Part shown: positions 32,534 through 41,088 of the stretch, in pieces
Layout of the letters: the number at the start of each line of letters is the position of its first letter
Position numbering within the stretch: the first letter of the stretch is position 1
Source of the DNA: Intestinimonas butyriciproducens
GTDB taxonomy: Bacteria; Bacillota; Clostridia; Oscillospirales; Butyricicoccaceae
NCBI RefSeq assembly: GCF_016901775.1
Contig: NZ_JACJKW010000013.1
Coordinates: forward strand, 1 to 64,000
Direction of reading: 5' to 3'
Length of the DNA stretch: 64,000 nt
The notes under the pieces: generated by a model
What the model was told of the DNA's origin: nothing
The model's input: only the letters and a program-made list of their open reading frames with translations
Database searches by the model: none
Made by a program: the position numbers and the translations under genes

Positions 32534-34216
32534 TTATTTGGGATCGTAGCAGCCGTGGTCGGGAGTCAGCTTATCGTTGACAGCGATCTCATAGAACCGC
32601 CAGCCGCCGGACAAATTGTAGCAATCATAACCAAGGCCGGTGAGCATCCGGCAGGCCAGATAGCTGCGCAGGCCGGAATGGCAATGGATATAGACCGGCT
32701 TGTCCTGGGGCAGTTCCCCTGCTCTCTGACGCAGCTCATCCAAAGGGATATGGATAAAGCCGGGGATATGGCCCGCTTCCCGCTCAGAGGGAGTGCGTAC
32801 ATCCAGCAATGTGACCGAGCCGTCCCGAGGCAGCTTCTCCACATCGTTCCAGAAGAAGTTCTTCACCTTGCCGGTGAGGGTGTTTTCGATCACATAGCCC
32901 ACAAAGTTCACCGGGTCTTTGGCCGAACCGAAGGGAGGCGCATAGCACAGCTCCAGCTCGGTGAGGTCATAGGCGGTCATGCCGGCCCGGATGGCAGTGG
33001 CGATCACATCGCAGCGCTTGTCCACGCCGTCATAGCCCACCAGCTGCGCACCCAGAATCTTGCCGGTGCCCTTTTCATAAAGGGTTTTGATGGAGATGCC
33101 ATGCCCGCCGGGATAATAGCTGGCATGGGACTGGGAATAGGTATAGACCTTGTCATAATCCAGCCCGGCGGCCTGGGCAGCACGCTCATTGACGCCGGTC
33201 ATGGCCACAGTCATGTCAAAGATCTTCAGCACCGAAGAACCCAGGGTATTTTTATAGCTGCTCTTGATGCCGCAGATGTTGTCGGCGGCAATGCGGCCCT
33301 GCTTGTTGGCCGGGCCTGCCAGGGGCACATAGCTCTTCTGGCCGGTGACAAAGTCCACCACTTCCACAGCGTCGCCCACGGCGTAGATGTGCTCTTTGGA
33401 GGTCTGCATATACTCATTGACCACAATGGCTCCCTTGGCATTCAGCTCCAGTCCGGCAGACTGGGCCAGAGCGGTGTCGGGGCGCACGCCCACCGACAGA
33501 ATCACCATATCGGTCTCGATCTCTCCTTCAGACAGATGGAGAGTCAGCTTGCCGCCCTTGTCCTCCATGCTCTGAACAGCCTTGCCCAGCATCAGTTCCA
33601 CGCCCTGATCCCGGAGATAGCGATGGACTTCGGCGGCCATATCCCCATCCAGAGGGGCGATCACATGGTCGGCCAGCTCCACAATGGTCACATTCAGCCC
33701 GGCCTTTTTCAGGTTTTCCGCCATCTCCACACCGATATAGCCGCCGCCTACCACAACAGCGCTTTCGGGGAACTCTTCATCCACATAGTCCCGGATCTTC
33801 ACGGTGTCGGGAATGTTCCGCAGAGTGAATACCCGCGGATCGTCCACCCCATCCATCTTGGGCACCAGGGGCGCGGCGCCGGGGGACAGAATCAGCTCAT
33901 CATAGCTTTCGGTATAGTCCTCACCGGTCTGGACATTGTGCACGGTGACCTGCTTTTTCTCCGGATCGATGGCGGTGACTTCATTCCATACCCGCACATC
34001 CACATTGAACCGGCTGTTGAAGCTCTGGGGTGTCTGAAGGGTCAGGGCAGACTTCTTGGTGATCTCACCGCCGATGTAATAGGGCAGGCCGCAGTTGGCA
34101 AAGGAGATGTATTCTCCCCGCTCGAACATGATGATCTCTGCCTTTTCATCCAAACGACGCAGACGGGCCGCTGCGGAAGCGCCGCCGGCCACGCCGCCTA
34201 CAATCAAAACTTTCAC
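32534..34216 (-). CDS. CoA-disulfide/persulfide reductase fused to rhodanese domain
   Basis: A 560-residue flavoenzyme. The N-terminal FAD domain (VGGVAGGASAAARLRR) has the active-site Cys42 in SFANCGLPYYIGG. An NADH domain (VVVGGGYIGVEMAENL) and dimer domain follow, then a C-terminal rhodanese module (about 465-550) with catalytic Cys512 in HCHSGLRS. This fusion (CoADR-Rhd/Npsr type) reduces CoA- or protein persulfides and polysulfide with NADH. Its partner genes are the AsrC-like reductase and LysR, so the group likely handles zero-valent sulfur and sulfite. Confidence 0.93.
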   Translation of the reverse strand: MKVLIVGGVAGGASAAARLRRLDEKAEIIMFERGEYISFANCGLPYYIGGEITKKSALTLQTPQSFNSRFNVDVRVWNEVTAIDPEKKQVTVHNVQTGEDYTESYDELILSPGAAPLVPKMDGVDDPRVFTLRNIPDTVKIRDYVDEEFPESAVVVGGGYIGVEMAENLKKAGLNVTIVELADHVIAPLDGDMAAEVHRYLRDQGVELMLGKAVQSMEDKGGKLTLHLSEGEIETDMVILSVGVRPDTALAQSAGLELNAKGAIVVNEYMQTSKEHIYAVGDAVEVVDFVTGQKSYVPLAGPANKQGRIAADNICGIKSSYKNTLGSSVLKIFDMTVAMTGVNERAAQAAGLDYDKVYTYSQSHASYYPGGHGISIKTLYEKGTGKILGAQLVGYDGVDKRCDVIATAIRAGMTAYDLTELELCYAPPFGSAKDPVNFVGYVIENTLTGKVKNFFWNDVEKLPRDGSVTLLDVRTPSEREAGHIPGFIHIPLDELRQRAGELPQDKPVYIHCHSGLRSYLACRMLTGLGYDCYNLSGGWRFYEIAVNDKLTPDHGCYDPK

Positions 34217-34369
34217 AAAAAAGACCTCCTTTTTGTTCTGTTGTTTTGCTCAACTGTTGTTTTTATCATAACACATCGGAGAAGCAAAGTAAAATAGCAT
34301 CTTTTCATCTTTTTGATAGCCTTTTACCTATGAATCCCCGTTTTTTTCTCTCTCCCCGATCCGGCCTGC

Positions 34370-34398
34370 TTGTGACAAATGCAGAAAGGTGCTATACT
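34370..34398 (+). promoter_or_regulatory. pcp promoter
   Basis: TTGTGA (34370-34375), 17 bp, TATACT (34393-34398), 34 bp before the start codon. Confidence 0.75.
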
Positions 34399-34432
34399 GA
34401 CCAAAAGAACAAGCGGAGGAGGAAAGGGTCCC

Positions 34433-35074
34433 ATGAAAATTTTAGTGACGGGCTTCGAGCCCTTTGGCGGAGAGGCCATCAATCCGGCTCAGCAGATCGT
34501 GGAAAGTCTGCCGGAAACCATTTCCGGCGCTCAGGTGGTGAAAAAAATCGTCCCCTGTGTGTTTGGCGAGGCCATTAAACAGGTGCGTCAGGCCATGGAG
34601 CAGGAGCGGCCCGATATCGTTGTGTGCATCGGCCAGTCGGGCGGACGGCAGGCCATCTGCCCCGAACGGGTGGCCATCAACCTGCGGGACGCCCGCATCC
34701 CCGACAACAGGGGCAATCAGCCGGTGGATGAACCGGTGTTCGCCCAGGGAGAAAATGCCTACTTCTCCACTCTGCCCATCAAGGCTATGGTACAGGCCAT
34801 CCGGCAGGAAGGCATTCCCGCCCAGGTGTCCAACACCGCAGGCACCTATGTATGCAACGACCTGATGTACGGTCTTTTGTACCACATCCACCACAGCTTC
34901 CCCACTATCCGGGGCGGTTTCGTCCATGTGCCCTATGCCACCTGCCAGGTGGTGGACAAGCCGGGAACCCCGTCCCTTTCGGTGCCGGAGATGATAAAAG
35001 GCATCACGGCCGCTTTGGGGGCCTGCATGGAAAACGCCCAGGATGTGCACACCGCCGAAGGCGCAGAACACTGA
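34433..35074 (+). CDS. pcp: Pyroglutamyl-peptidase I
   Basis: A cytoplasmic cysteine peptidase (C15) that removes N-terminal pyroglutamate from peptides. The 213-residue protein starts MKILVTGFEPFGGE, a diagnostic motif. The catalytic triad is visible as Glu in CPERVAINLRDARIPDN, Cys in SNTAGTYVCND and His in GGFVHVPY. The ATG at 34433 follows GGAGGAGGAAAGGG. Monocistronic, between its own promoter and terminator. Probably used for peptide scavenging in an amino-acid-using anaerobe. Confidence 0.96.
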   Translation: MKILVTGFEPFGGEAINPAQQIVESLPETISGAQVVKKIVPCVFGEAIKQVRQAMEQERPDIVVCIGQSGGRQAICPERVAINLRDARIPDNRGNQPVDEPVFAQGENAYFSTLPIKAMVQAIRQEGIPAQVSNTAGTYVCNDLMYGLLYHIHHSFPTIRGGFVHVPYATCQVVDKPGTPSLSVPEMIKGITAALGACMENAQDVHTAEGAEH

Positions 35075-35129
35075 GCGTGTCACGGAAAGGACAAACGGTC
35101 TCTTTTCCCATGTTGTTTTCTGACAATGT

Positions 35130-35168
35130 AAAACCGGGTGACGGAATGGGTTCCGTCACCCGGTTTTT
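35130..35168. terminator. Bidirectional terminator after pcp
   Basis: Stem AAAACCGGGTGACGGAA/TTCCGTCACCCGGTTTT with a TGGG loop, T-rich on both strands. It also serves the aminotransferase gene ending at 35182. Confidence 0.9.
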
Positions 35169-35181
35169 CTTTTCTCTTTTA

Positions 35182-36345
35182 TCAATGTCCCATCAAGGCC
35201 TGGGTCTCTTCGATCCGGTCAAAAGCCTCTTTCAACCGGGGGATGCCCTGGGTACAGGCAATGCGTATAAATCCTTCCCCGGCTTTTCCGTACATCTCCC
35301 CTGGCATGGTGAGCACATGGGCCTTCTCCAACAAAGCCCGCACCGCCTGGAAGCTGGTCAGCCCGCTTTCTTTTATCGAAGGAAACAGATAAATGCTCCC
35401 CTGGGGTCTATGCACGCTCATCCCCGGAATTTTATCAATGCGTCCGGCGGCATATTCCAAACGGCGTTCAAACTCCGCAGCCACCTGAGGGGTGATCTCC
35501 TCCGCCTGGCGCAGCGCGTAGATCGCGGCGCGCTGGGAAATGCTGGGGGCTGTATACATCATAAACTCGTTGAGGTACTCTACCGCCTGAATGATCTCCG
35601 GCGGCGCCACCAGATTGCCCACCCGCATACCGGTCATGACAAAATTTTTGGAAAAGGAATTGACACACACCGTCCGGTGGCGCATACCCTGGACGGTGAT
35701 CATGGGGACGAACTGAGCCCCGCCAAAAACAAAACCGGTATAGATATCGTCACAAATGGCCAGCAAATTGTGACGGATGCAGATTTCCGCCACCTGCTGG
35801 AGGTTCTCTTTGGAATAGACGGCGCCGGTGGGGTTATTGGGGGTATTGATCAGAATCGCCCGGGTCCTGGGGGTGATCAGGCTTTCAAGCCGCTGGGGAT
35901 GGAGGGCAAACTGCTCTTCTCCCCGGGTCTCCAGGAATACCGGCACACCACCGGCCAGACGCACCTGGTCGGGATAGACTGTGAAATAAGGATCCGGGAT
36001 GATGACCTCATCGCCGGGATTGATGGTGGCCAGAAGAGCTTCTGTCATGCCGATGCATCCGGCAGTGGTGACAAACACTTCCTCCATATCAATGGAAAGG
36101 CCATAGGCCCTTTGATAATACCGGCAGATCTCCCGGCGCAGTTCCCGATCCCCCATGGGGTGCGTGTATTTGGTATGTCCCCGGCGTGCATCTTCAAAAG
36201 CCGGTTCCAGAATTTTTTCCGATGTGGGCAGATCCGGATCTCCGATGGTCAGATCGATCAGATCGGAATACTGCTCTGCCCCCTGGGCGAAATTGCTCCC
36301 TGCGGCCGATTGCAGACACCGGCGGGAAACCCATGTATGCTGCAT
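35182..36345 (-). CDS. Pyridoxal-phosphate-dependent aminotransferase (class I/II)
   Basis: A 387-residue fold-type I enzyme. DLTIGDPDLPT near the N-terminus, NTPNNPTGAVYSKENL for cofactor and substrate binding, CDDIYTGF, and SFSKNFVMTGMRVG with the Schiff-base Lys are all present. It resembles aspartate/aromatic or MalY-like aminotransferases; substrate specificity cannot be assigned. It is monocistronic on the minus strand. Confidence 0.92.
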   Translation of the reverse strand: MQHTWVSRRCLQSAAGSNFAQGAEQYSDLIDLTIGDPDLPTSEKILEPAFEDARRGHTKYTHPMGDRELRREICRYYQRAYGLSIDMEEVFVTTAGCIGMTEALLATINPGDEVIIPDPYFTVYPDQVRLAGGVPVFLETRGEEQFALHPQRLESLITPRTRAILINTPNNPTGAVYSKENLQQVAEICIRHNLLAICDDIYTGFVFGGAQFVPMITVQGMRHRTVCVNSFSKNFVMTGMRVGNLVAPPEIIQAVEYLNEFMMYTAPSISQRAAIYALRQAEEITPQVAAEFERRLEYAAGRIDKIPGMSVHRPQGSIYLFPSIKESGLTSFQAVRALLEKAHVLTMPGEMYGKAGEGFIRIACTQGIPRLKEAFDRIEETQALMGH

Positions 36346-36484
36346 ATGCTTACCCCTTTCTTTCTTTTTTCTTTTATCCTACCACATCCCGCGTCTATGA
36401 AAAAGAGCGTTTTTCTCTTCCGTCAAAAAAGGCTTGCGCCTTTCTTTTTGTTCCTTCATAATAACACCAAAGGAGGAATGCGCA

Positions 36485-37042
36485 ATGTCTCTGCTGGTCA
36501 TCTGGTGCAGCCCCAACCAAGAAGGGCTCACCGCAAAATGCAAATCCGCCCTGGTGAGCGGCATCCTGGAGTACGGTATGGAATGCAGTGAAGTGCATCT
36601 CAACCGGTTGAATATCGGCCGCTGCCAGGTGTGCTCCACAGGCTTCGGCCAGTGTGCCCAAAAAGGCACCTGTGTGCTGGAGGACGATTTCAACCGGCTC
36701 TATGCCCTGATGCAGCAATGCGATGCTCTGGCCCTGGTGACGCCGGTCTATTGGCATGATATGGCCGAACCCTTGAAAGCGCTGCTGGATCGGGTGCGCC
36801 GGTGCGACTGCAAGGTAAACCATGCCTTAAGCGGAAAAAAGGCCATGATCGTGGCCTGTGCCGGAGGTTCCGGCAACGGTGCTGTCCGCTGCCTGGGTCT
36901 GATGGAGGATACTCTGAAGCACATGGGAATGGATGTGCGGGAACGGATTCCCGTCACCCGTTTTTCTTCCAGCTATATGCCCAAGGCCATCCAAAGTGCT
37001 GCCTGGCATCTGTGCTATGAACTGAATGAAAAACCCCAATAG
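36485..37042 (+). CDS. NAD(P)H-dependent FMN oxidoreductase / flavodoxin-like protein
   Basis: A 185-residue flavodoxin-fold protein. The N-terminal WCSPNQEGLTAKC loop should bind FMN phosphate. A Cys pair region (CQVCSTGFGQCAQKGTC) and PVYWHDMAEPLKALLDR match iron-sulfur flavoprotein/NADPH-FMN reductase-like proteins. The cysteines could hold a cluster, but the classic ISF spacing is not clear. ATG at 36485 after AAAGGAGG. No operon partner. Confidence 0.85.
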   Translation: MSLLVIWCSPNQEGLTAKCKSALVSGILEYGMECSEVHLNRLNIGRCQVCSTGFGQCAQKGTCVLEDDFNRLYALMQQCDALALVTPVYWHDMAEPLKALLDRVRRCDCKVNHALSGKKAMIVACAGGSGNGAVRCLGLMEDTLKHMGMDVRERIPVTRFSSSYMPKAIQSAAWHLCYELNEKPQ

Positions 37043-37101
37043 CCCTTTTCCATAAAACCAGTGGATTTACCTGTAAATCTGCACACCTTGTCAAACACTC
37101 A

Positions 37102-37143
37102 AAACAAAGGCTCTTCCGGTTGTCCGGCAGAGCCTTTGTTTTT
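37102..37143. terminator. Bidirectional terminator 37102-37143
   Basis: AACAAAGGCTCT...AGAGCCTTTGTT stem with inner CCGG/CCGG pairing and T-runs on both strands, between the convergent genes ending at 37042 and 37144. Confidence 0.85.
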
Positions 37144-38979
37144 TCACTGTGAAATATATAAGATATCCAGAAAACTTCTCCCGCCGGGTGTTGCGTCCAG
37201 CATGCAAAGCGTGCCGTCTTCCATCGCGGTCAGCCGTTTCACCTCAGATCCGTCCACCTGTTTGGATAAAGTCAGCATCTTTTCCATAGGTTTTCCCTCT
37301 GCGGAGGAAAAAGCCTGAATGCTCTGTTGATCCTGGAGATAGAGAACCCCATCTCCCGCAGCCAGGCAGAAAAATTTGCCATCCTGCACTCTGGACCACT
37401 CCTCCCGGCCCGTCTGGCAATCCAGCCGATGGAGAACGGTTTCGCCGTCTTTTTCTGTAAAGAAAAAAAGGTTCCCCTGGGCATCCACATCAAAATCCAC
37501 TGCATCCGGATGGGTTTCCAGCAATCGTCCGCCGCTGTCAAAAATCTGGAGCGTATTCCGGGCTGTGTGCACGATAATCCGCTCTCCCCAAATCTGCATT
37601 TTGTCCACCGGCAGCAAAACGCTCTCCAGTTCTTCCTCCCCTTCTTTCGGGGAACATGGATCCAAGCCATCCAAAGTCACCGGCTCCCCTTGTGGAGTTC
37701 CATCGGGAGCAAAACGCTGCACCCACGCAGGGTCATCTGTTTTCTGAACAAAAAGCACAGCCAGGTTTCCCTGCCCGTCCAGGCAAATGGCGGAATACCG
37801 TTTTTCTTCTTCCCCCTGAGGTTTGCTGGCCGAAATGGTTTCTGGCAAAGTAAACATCACCTGGCGGGTGGACCAGTTTGTCACCTGATCCTCCGCAACC
37901 ACCATGACCCCATCTTCAAAGGGCACAAACAGGCGCTCCAGCCAATAGCCGGTGCCCAACTTCATAGCGGGCTGTTCATACCCCAGCGGCGAGACCTTGG
38001 CTCCCGCTATATAGGAGATCCCCTCCTGAAGGATCACTGGCTGCACTACCACCCCGTAGGAACAAAGAAACACAAAAAAGGCTGCCAAAGTGAGTGCCCT
38101 CCCGGCTTTTCTTCCTTTGACTCCCACCAAAGCGAAATTCAGACCCAATCGAAAACGCTGTATCACCCTATGACGGTAAAACCTGGGGCGATGGAAATTT
38201 CTCCATCCTCCTTCTGCCTTTTCCGGCTGAGCTGTCCGGATTGCCCGGTAGGTGCGCAGCAGCATTTCATAATAACTGTCCCGCTCCTCTTCCGGCAGTC
38301 CGGCCAGCACCTTGAAGTCGCACCGCAGTTCCAACAGCTGATCCAGCTGCCGCTTCAGCAGCCACATCACCGGATTCCACCAAAACACGCAGCAAAATCC
38401 GTAAAACATCAGCTTGATCCATTGATCCCTGTTGCAAAAATGCTGCCACTCATGAAGGAAAATGAGACGCAGATCCTCTTTCCTCCAATGGACCGGCGGC
38501 AGGCCGATGGTGGGTGTGAAAAATCCACTGACATATGGCGCCTTGATGTCTTCGGCTACACGGATGTCGCCTTTCCCCTGGGGAATGCAGCGGCGAAACA
38601 GCTGCATCACCTCTTCCGGCGCTTTCTCCCATGTCTCCATCTGTTTTTGATGCCGTCTAAATCCTGCAAACAAGCGGCCCAACAAAAAAAGAGCGCCCAG
38701 CAGCCATAAAAGAGCCAATCCCTCCCCCAAGGAAAGTTCCCCCCACAGCGTCCGGCCCAACCAGGCTCCGCTTTTTTCCAGCTCCACCTCCACCTGCTTT
38801 GCAAAGGGCAATTCCACAGGCAGCCACATCCGAAGCCCGGCCAAAAGCAGCAGAAAGCACAGCGGCCACAGCCCCAGCTTCATAACCCATGTGGTTTGAA
38901 AGGACAGCAGGATCAGCAGCAGGGACAGCACCCCGGAAACAACCAGGGCCGTCAAAAGAGAATAGAGCGTCACATTCAT
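37144..38979 (-). CDS. M56 metalloprotease sensor with large extracytoplasmic beta-rich domain
   Basis: A 611-residue BlaR1/MecR1-like protein. Three or four N-terminal helices are followed by the protease domain with zinc motif HEWQH at about 176-180 and a further helix near 295-311. The extracellular part (about 315-611) is not a penicillin-binding domain. It has short repeated strands such as DGQGNLAVLFVQK, DAQGNLFFF and DGVLYLQDQ, resembling a beta-propeller or six-bladed sensor. It overlaps the upstream repressor gene by 4 nt. It probably senses an unknown extracellular ligand. Confidence 0.85.
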   Translation of the reverse strand: MNVTLYSLLTALVVSGVLSLLLILLSFQTTWVMKLGLWPLCFLLLLAGLRMWLPVELPFAKQVEVELEKSGAWLGRTLWGELSLGEGLALLWLLGALFLLGRLFAGFRRHQKQMETWEKAPEEVMQLFRRCIPQGKGDIRVAEDIKAPYVSGFFTPTIGLPPVHWRKEDLRLIFLHEWQHFCNRDQWIKLMFYGFCCVFWWNPVMWLLKRQLDQLLELRCDFKVLAGLPEEERDSYYEMLLRTYRAIRTAQPEKAEGGWRNFHRPRFYRHRVIQRFRLGLNFALVGVKGRKAGRALTLAAFFVFLCSYGVVVQPVILQEGISYIAGAKVSPLGYEQPAMKLGTGYWLERLFVPFEDGVMVVAEDQVTNWSTRQVMFTLPETISASKPQGEEEKRYSAICLDGQGNLAVLFVQKTDDPAWVQRFAPDGTPQGEPVTLDGLDPCSPKEGEEELESVLLPVDKMQIWGERIIVHTARNTLQIFDSGGRLLETHPDAVDFDVDAQGNLFFFTEKDGETVLHRLDCQTGREEWSRVQDGKFFCLAAGDGVLYLQDQQSIQAFSSAEGKPMEKMLTLSKQVDGSEVKRLTAMEDGTLCMLDATPGGRSFLDILYISQ

Positions 38980-39371
38980 TTTCCCTGTCCTCTTTTTTCT
39001 TTCAGCATCTGCTCCAGTTCTTCCAGGGTATCCTCATCCAGAGAGAGCCCATCCAGCAAATCGCTGAAGAAATTTTTCACCACTTGTTTTTTTCCCTTCC
39101 CTCCGATCCCCATGGAACGAAGCTGGGACACAGCGTATTGGGACTGGGTAAAGGTGGGAGCAAAGGTACGCCCGTAATGGCTCCCTGTTTTCTGGTATCC
39201 CGCCACCTGAATGGCCCCCTTCTCCAGCATGCTGTTGATCAGGATGTGCAAAGAACTGTCTTTCCACCCTCTCTCACCGGGATGCTCCAGAATCTCGCTC
39301 CGGGACAAAGGACGATCCGCACTCCACAGAATGTCCATGATCTCCCATTCACTCCGGGTCAGTTTCTTCAT
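38976..39371 (-). CDS. BlaI/MecI-family transcriptional repressor
   Basis: A 131-residue winged-helix protein with the family start KLTRSEWEIMDILWSADRPLSRSEIL and a C-terminal dimerisation region ending in charged helices. It has an unusually long middle (PTFTQSQYAVSQLRSMGIGGKGKK). It is coupled to the M56 gene by an ATGA overlap. Unlike the first pair at 5525, no TACA-NN-TGTA operator is visible; a tandem repeat upstream is the best operator candidate. Confidence 0.88.
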   Translation of the reverse strand: MKKLTRSEWEIMDILWSADRPLSRSEILEHPGERGWKDSSLHILINSMLEKGAIQVAGYQKTGSHYGRTFAPTFTQSQYAVSQLRSMGIGGKGKKQVVKNFFSDLLDGLSLDEDTLEELEQMLKEKRGQGK

Positions 39372-39436
39372 AGGATCTCCTCCTTTTCCCCTGTGTTGTC
39401 TTTACCTTATCACCGATCCCAGGGTATGTCAATATA

Positions 39437-39468
39437 TTTTGTATTACTAATCTTTAATATCACTAATC
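39437..39468 (-). promoter_or_regulatory. Tandem 16-bp direct repeat upstream of second BlaI gene
   Basis: TTTTGTATTACTAATC (39437-39452) and TTTAATATCACTAATC (39453-39468) are adjacent and agree at 13 of 16 positions. On the minus strand they lie just upstream of a TTGACA (39432-39427), a likely -35 with no clear -10 partner. They could be binding sites for the BlaI protein or for an activator. Confidence 0.45.
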
Positions 39469-39581
39469 CTCTTTACTTTTTCCGATACGCATGAAGTCCC
39501 AGGGACCGCCGGCTGCCTTTGGCACCCTTCTGTGCCCTTTTTCATATCCTGCTAAGGAAAACATCTGACAGGAGGACAGCT

Positions 39582-40316
39582 ATGCCCTGCATTTACTTAA
39601 GCCCCTCCACCCAGGAGGGAAACCGCTATGTCACTGGCGGGACGGAAGAATACTACATGAACCTTCTGGCCGACGAACTGGTGCCTTATCTGCGCCCCAA
39701 TACCATCTGCTACACCCGGAATACCCCCGAAATGACGGCAGTATCTTCGGTGCGCCAGGCCAATCAAGGGAATTACGATTTTTATCTGGCTCTTCATTCC
39801 AATGCGGCCGGCCCATCCAATGCCGGTAAAGTACGCGGTTCACTGGTTTTTTATTACCCCACCAGCCAAAAGGGACGGCGTGCCGCAGAAATTTTCGCCG
39901 GCAATCTGCGGCTGATCTATCCTCAGCCTTCCCTGGTCCGCACCGTCTCCACCGCCACTTTATATGAAGTGGCCCGCTCCAAAGCTCCCGCCAACCTGGT
40001 GGAGATCGCCTATCACGACAACCTGGAAGATGCCCAGTGGATCACCGAAAACCTGCCGGCTATCGCCTCCAATCTGGCCGTCTCCCTCACCCAGTATTTC
40101 AATCTTCCCTTTATTGTCCCCGGCCCGGAATGGTGGGGAACGGTAGCCATTTCCAGCGGCGCTCTCAACATCCGCTCCCGTCCGGATCTCACTTCTTCGG
40201 TGATCACCCGGGCCTACAAGGGCGACCGGATCAAAGTGCTGGGCCATTGGAACGGCTGGTACAGTGTGGATTACAATGGCACGCTGGGCTATGCCAGTGC
40301 CCGTTACATCCGTTAA
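39582..40316 (+). CDS. N-acetylmuramoyl-L-alanine amidase-like protein with SH3 domain
   Basis: A 244-residue protein. Residues 1-175 follow the Amidase_3 pattern, with YVTGGTEEYYMN holding the zinc Glu and FYLALHSNA the second zinc His, while LVEIAYHDN lies near the catalytic region. The usual first His of the LDPGHGG motif is replaced (YLSPSTQEGN). The C-terminus (180-244) is a bacterial SH3 domain (INIRSRPDLTSS-like pattern). There is no signal peptide, so release would need lysis, a non-Sec route or a forespore role. ATG follows AGGAGG. Confidence 0.8.
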   Translation: MPCIYLSPSTQEGNRYVTGGTEEYYMNLLADELVPYLRPNTICYTRNTPEMTAVSSVRQANQGNYDFYLALHSNAAGPSNAGKVRGSLVFYYPTSQKGRRAAEIFAGNLRLIYPQPSLVRTVSTATLYEVARSKAPANLVEIAYHDNLEDAQWITENLPAIASNLAVSLTQYFNLPFIVPGPEWWGTVAISSGALNIRSRPDLTSSVITRAYKGDRIKVLGHWNGWYSVDYNGTLGYASARYIR

Positions 40317-40324
40317 GTTCTTTT

Positions 40325-40361
40325 GCAAAAGCCGGCTGCTTGCTTCAGCCGGCTTTTGTGC
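40325..40361 (+). terminator. Terminator after amidase gene
   Basis: Stem AAAAGCCGGCTG/CAGCCGGCTTTT followed by GTGCATTTTAACC. Confidence 0.8.
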
Positions 40362-40419
40362 ATTTTAACCATACACACTGTGCAAATCTCCAAAAGTGTA
40401 TTTTTATCGCTTTACCCTA

Positions 40420-40447
40420 TTGACTTTCTAGCAAACTGCCGTATAAT
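40420..40447 (+). promoter_or_regulatory. Strong promoter of an orphan transcription unit
   Basis: TTGACT (40420-40425), 16 bp, TATAAT (40442-40447). It is followed by a purine-rich leader and AGAAAGGA ahead of an ATG at 40501. The next terminator is at 40976, so a transcript of about 550 nt with no intact large gene is predicted. Confidence 0.75.
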
Positions 40448-40500
40448 AGAGACAAGAAGAACGAAAGAGCAAAAGAAAAAAGCAGAAAGGAATGAGACCA

Positions 40501-40992
40501 ATGGTTGAACAACAGAATCAGCGACCGGCTCTCAGTTTCCGTGAAAAGTCTTCGAAACTTGAAACGCTTCGAATTCCCTTTTAACATTCTATTTTTCACA
40601 CACCTGTCGCCCGGTTAGGGCAGAAAGAATTTCTCCAGAAGTGTCTTAGTGATGCTGGAAAAGGATCAGACCATTTCCAAAAGACAGAGCTTTGATTGCG
40701 GCAGAGGAAAATAATACAGAATCGTGAAGAATGTTTGATAGCGGAACTGAGCGACCCGGAGCAAAAAGCAATGGATTATCCCCCGATCCATTCCCTAAAA
40801 GCAAATAAATGCTTTCTCCTGTACCTTGACAATGAAAATCCTTCCTTTTATATAAGTGGCAAAAGCCGCTGACAAGAAAAAAAGAAGATGTCCATTGAAA
40901 AGGTTTTATCACCGTTCTTCTTTTTACATAGAGAAAATCAGAAAGGACTGGAAAAAAGTGATTTACAATTCCTGAGACCGCTTGTTTGGTAA
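40501..40992 (+). pseudogene. Decayed gene or short-peptide transcription unit
   Basis: An ATG with a ribosome binding site opens a 27-codon frame ending TAA at 40582. The same frame continues to 40992 with only two more internal stops (TGA at 40693 and 40870), giving open stretches of about 36, 58 and 39 codons. About 160 random codons should hold seven or eight stops. The stretch is more AT-rich than its neighbours and fills the only gene-free gap over 700 bp. It may be a disabled small gene, or a 27-residue peptide with a long 3'-UTR. I recognise no homologue. Confidence 0.4.
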
Positions 40993-41013
40993 AACGAACA
41001 AGCGGTCTTTTTT
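40976..41013 (+). terminator. Terminator of the orphan unit
   Basis: GACCGCTTGTT (40976-40986) pairs with AACAAGCGGTC (40997-41007), then TTTTTT. A perfect 11-bp stem. Confidence 0.9.
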
Positions 41014-41032
41014 GCTGTCTTCTGTTTTTTGC

Positions 41033-41061
41033 TGGACATTTCCCCTCCCCCGGGATACAAT
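41033..41061 (+). promoter_or_regulatory. Promoter of the 244-residue gene
   Basis: TGGACA (41033-41038), 17 bp, TACAAT (41056-41061), 28 bp before the ATG at 41089. Confidence 0.7.
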
Positions 41062-41088
41062 ATCCCTATATCACTCAGGAGGACTCCT

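Noticed and set aside
40646-40912. 88-codon minus-strand frame in the orphan region
   Set aside because: No ribosome binding site or promoter on that strand, and it lies within a plus-strand promoter-terminator unit.
40501-40992. Idea that the internal TGA codons at 40693 and 40870 encode selenocysteine
   Set aside because: The first internal stop is TAA, no SECIS-like hairpin follows the TGAs, and the protein shows no selenoprotein motif.
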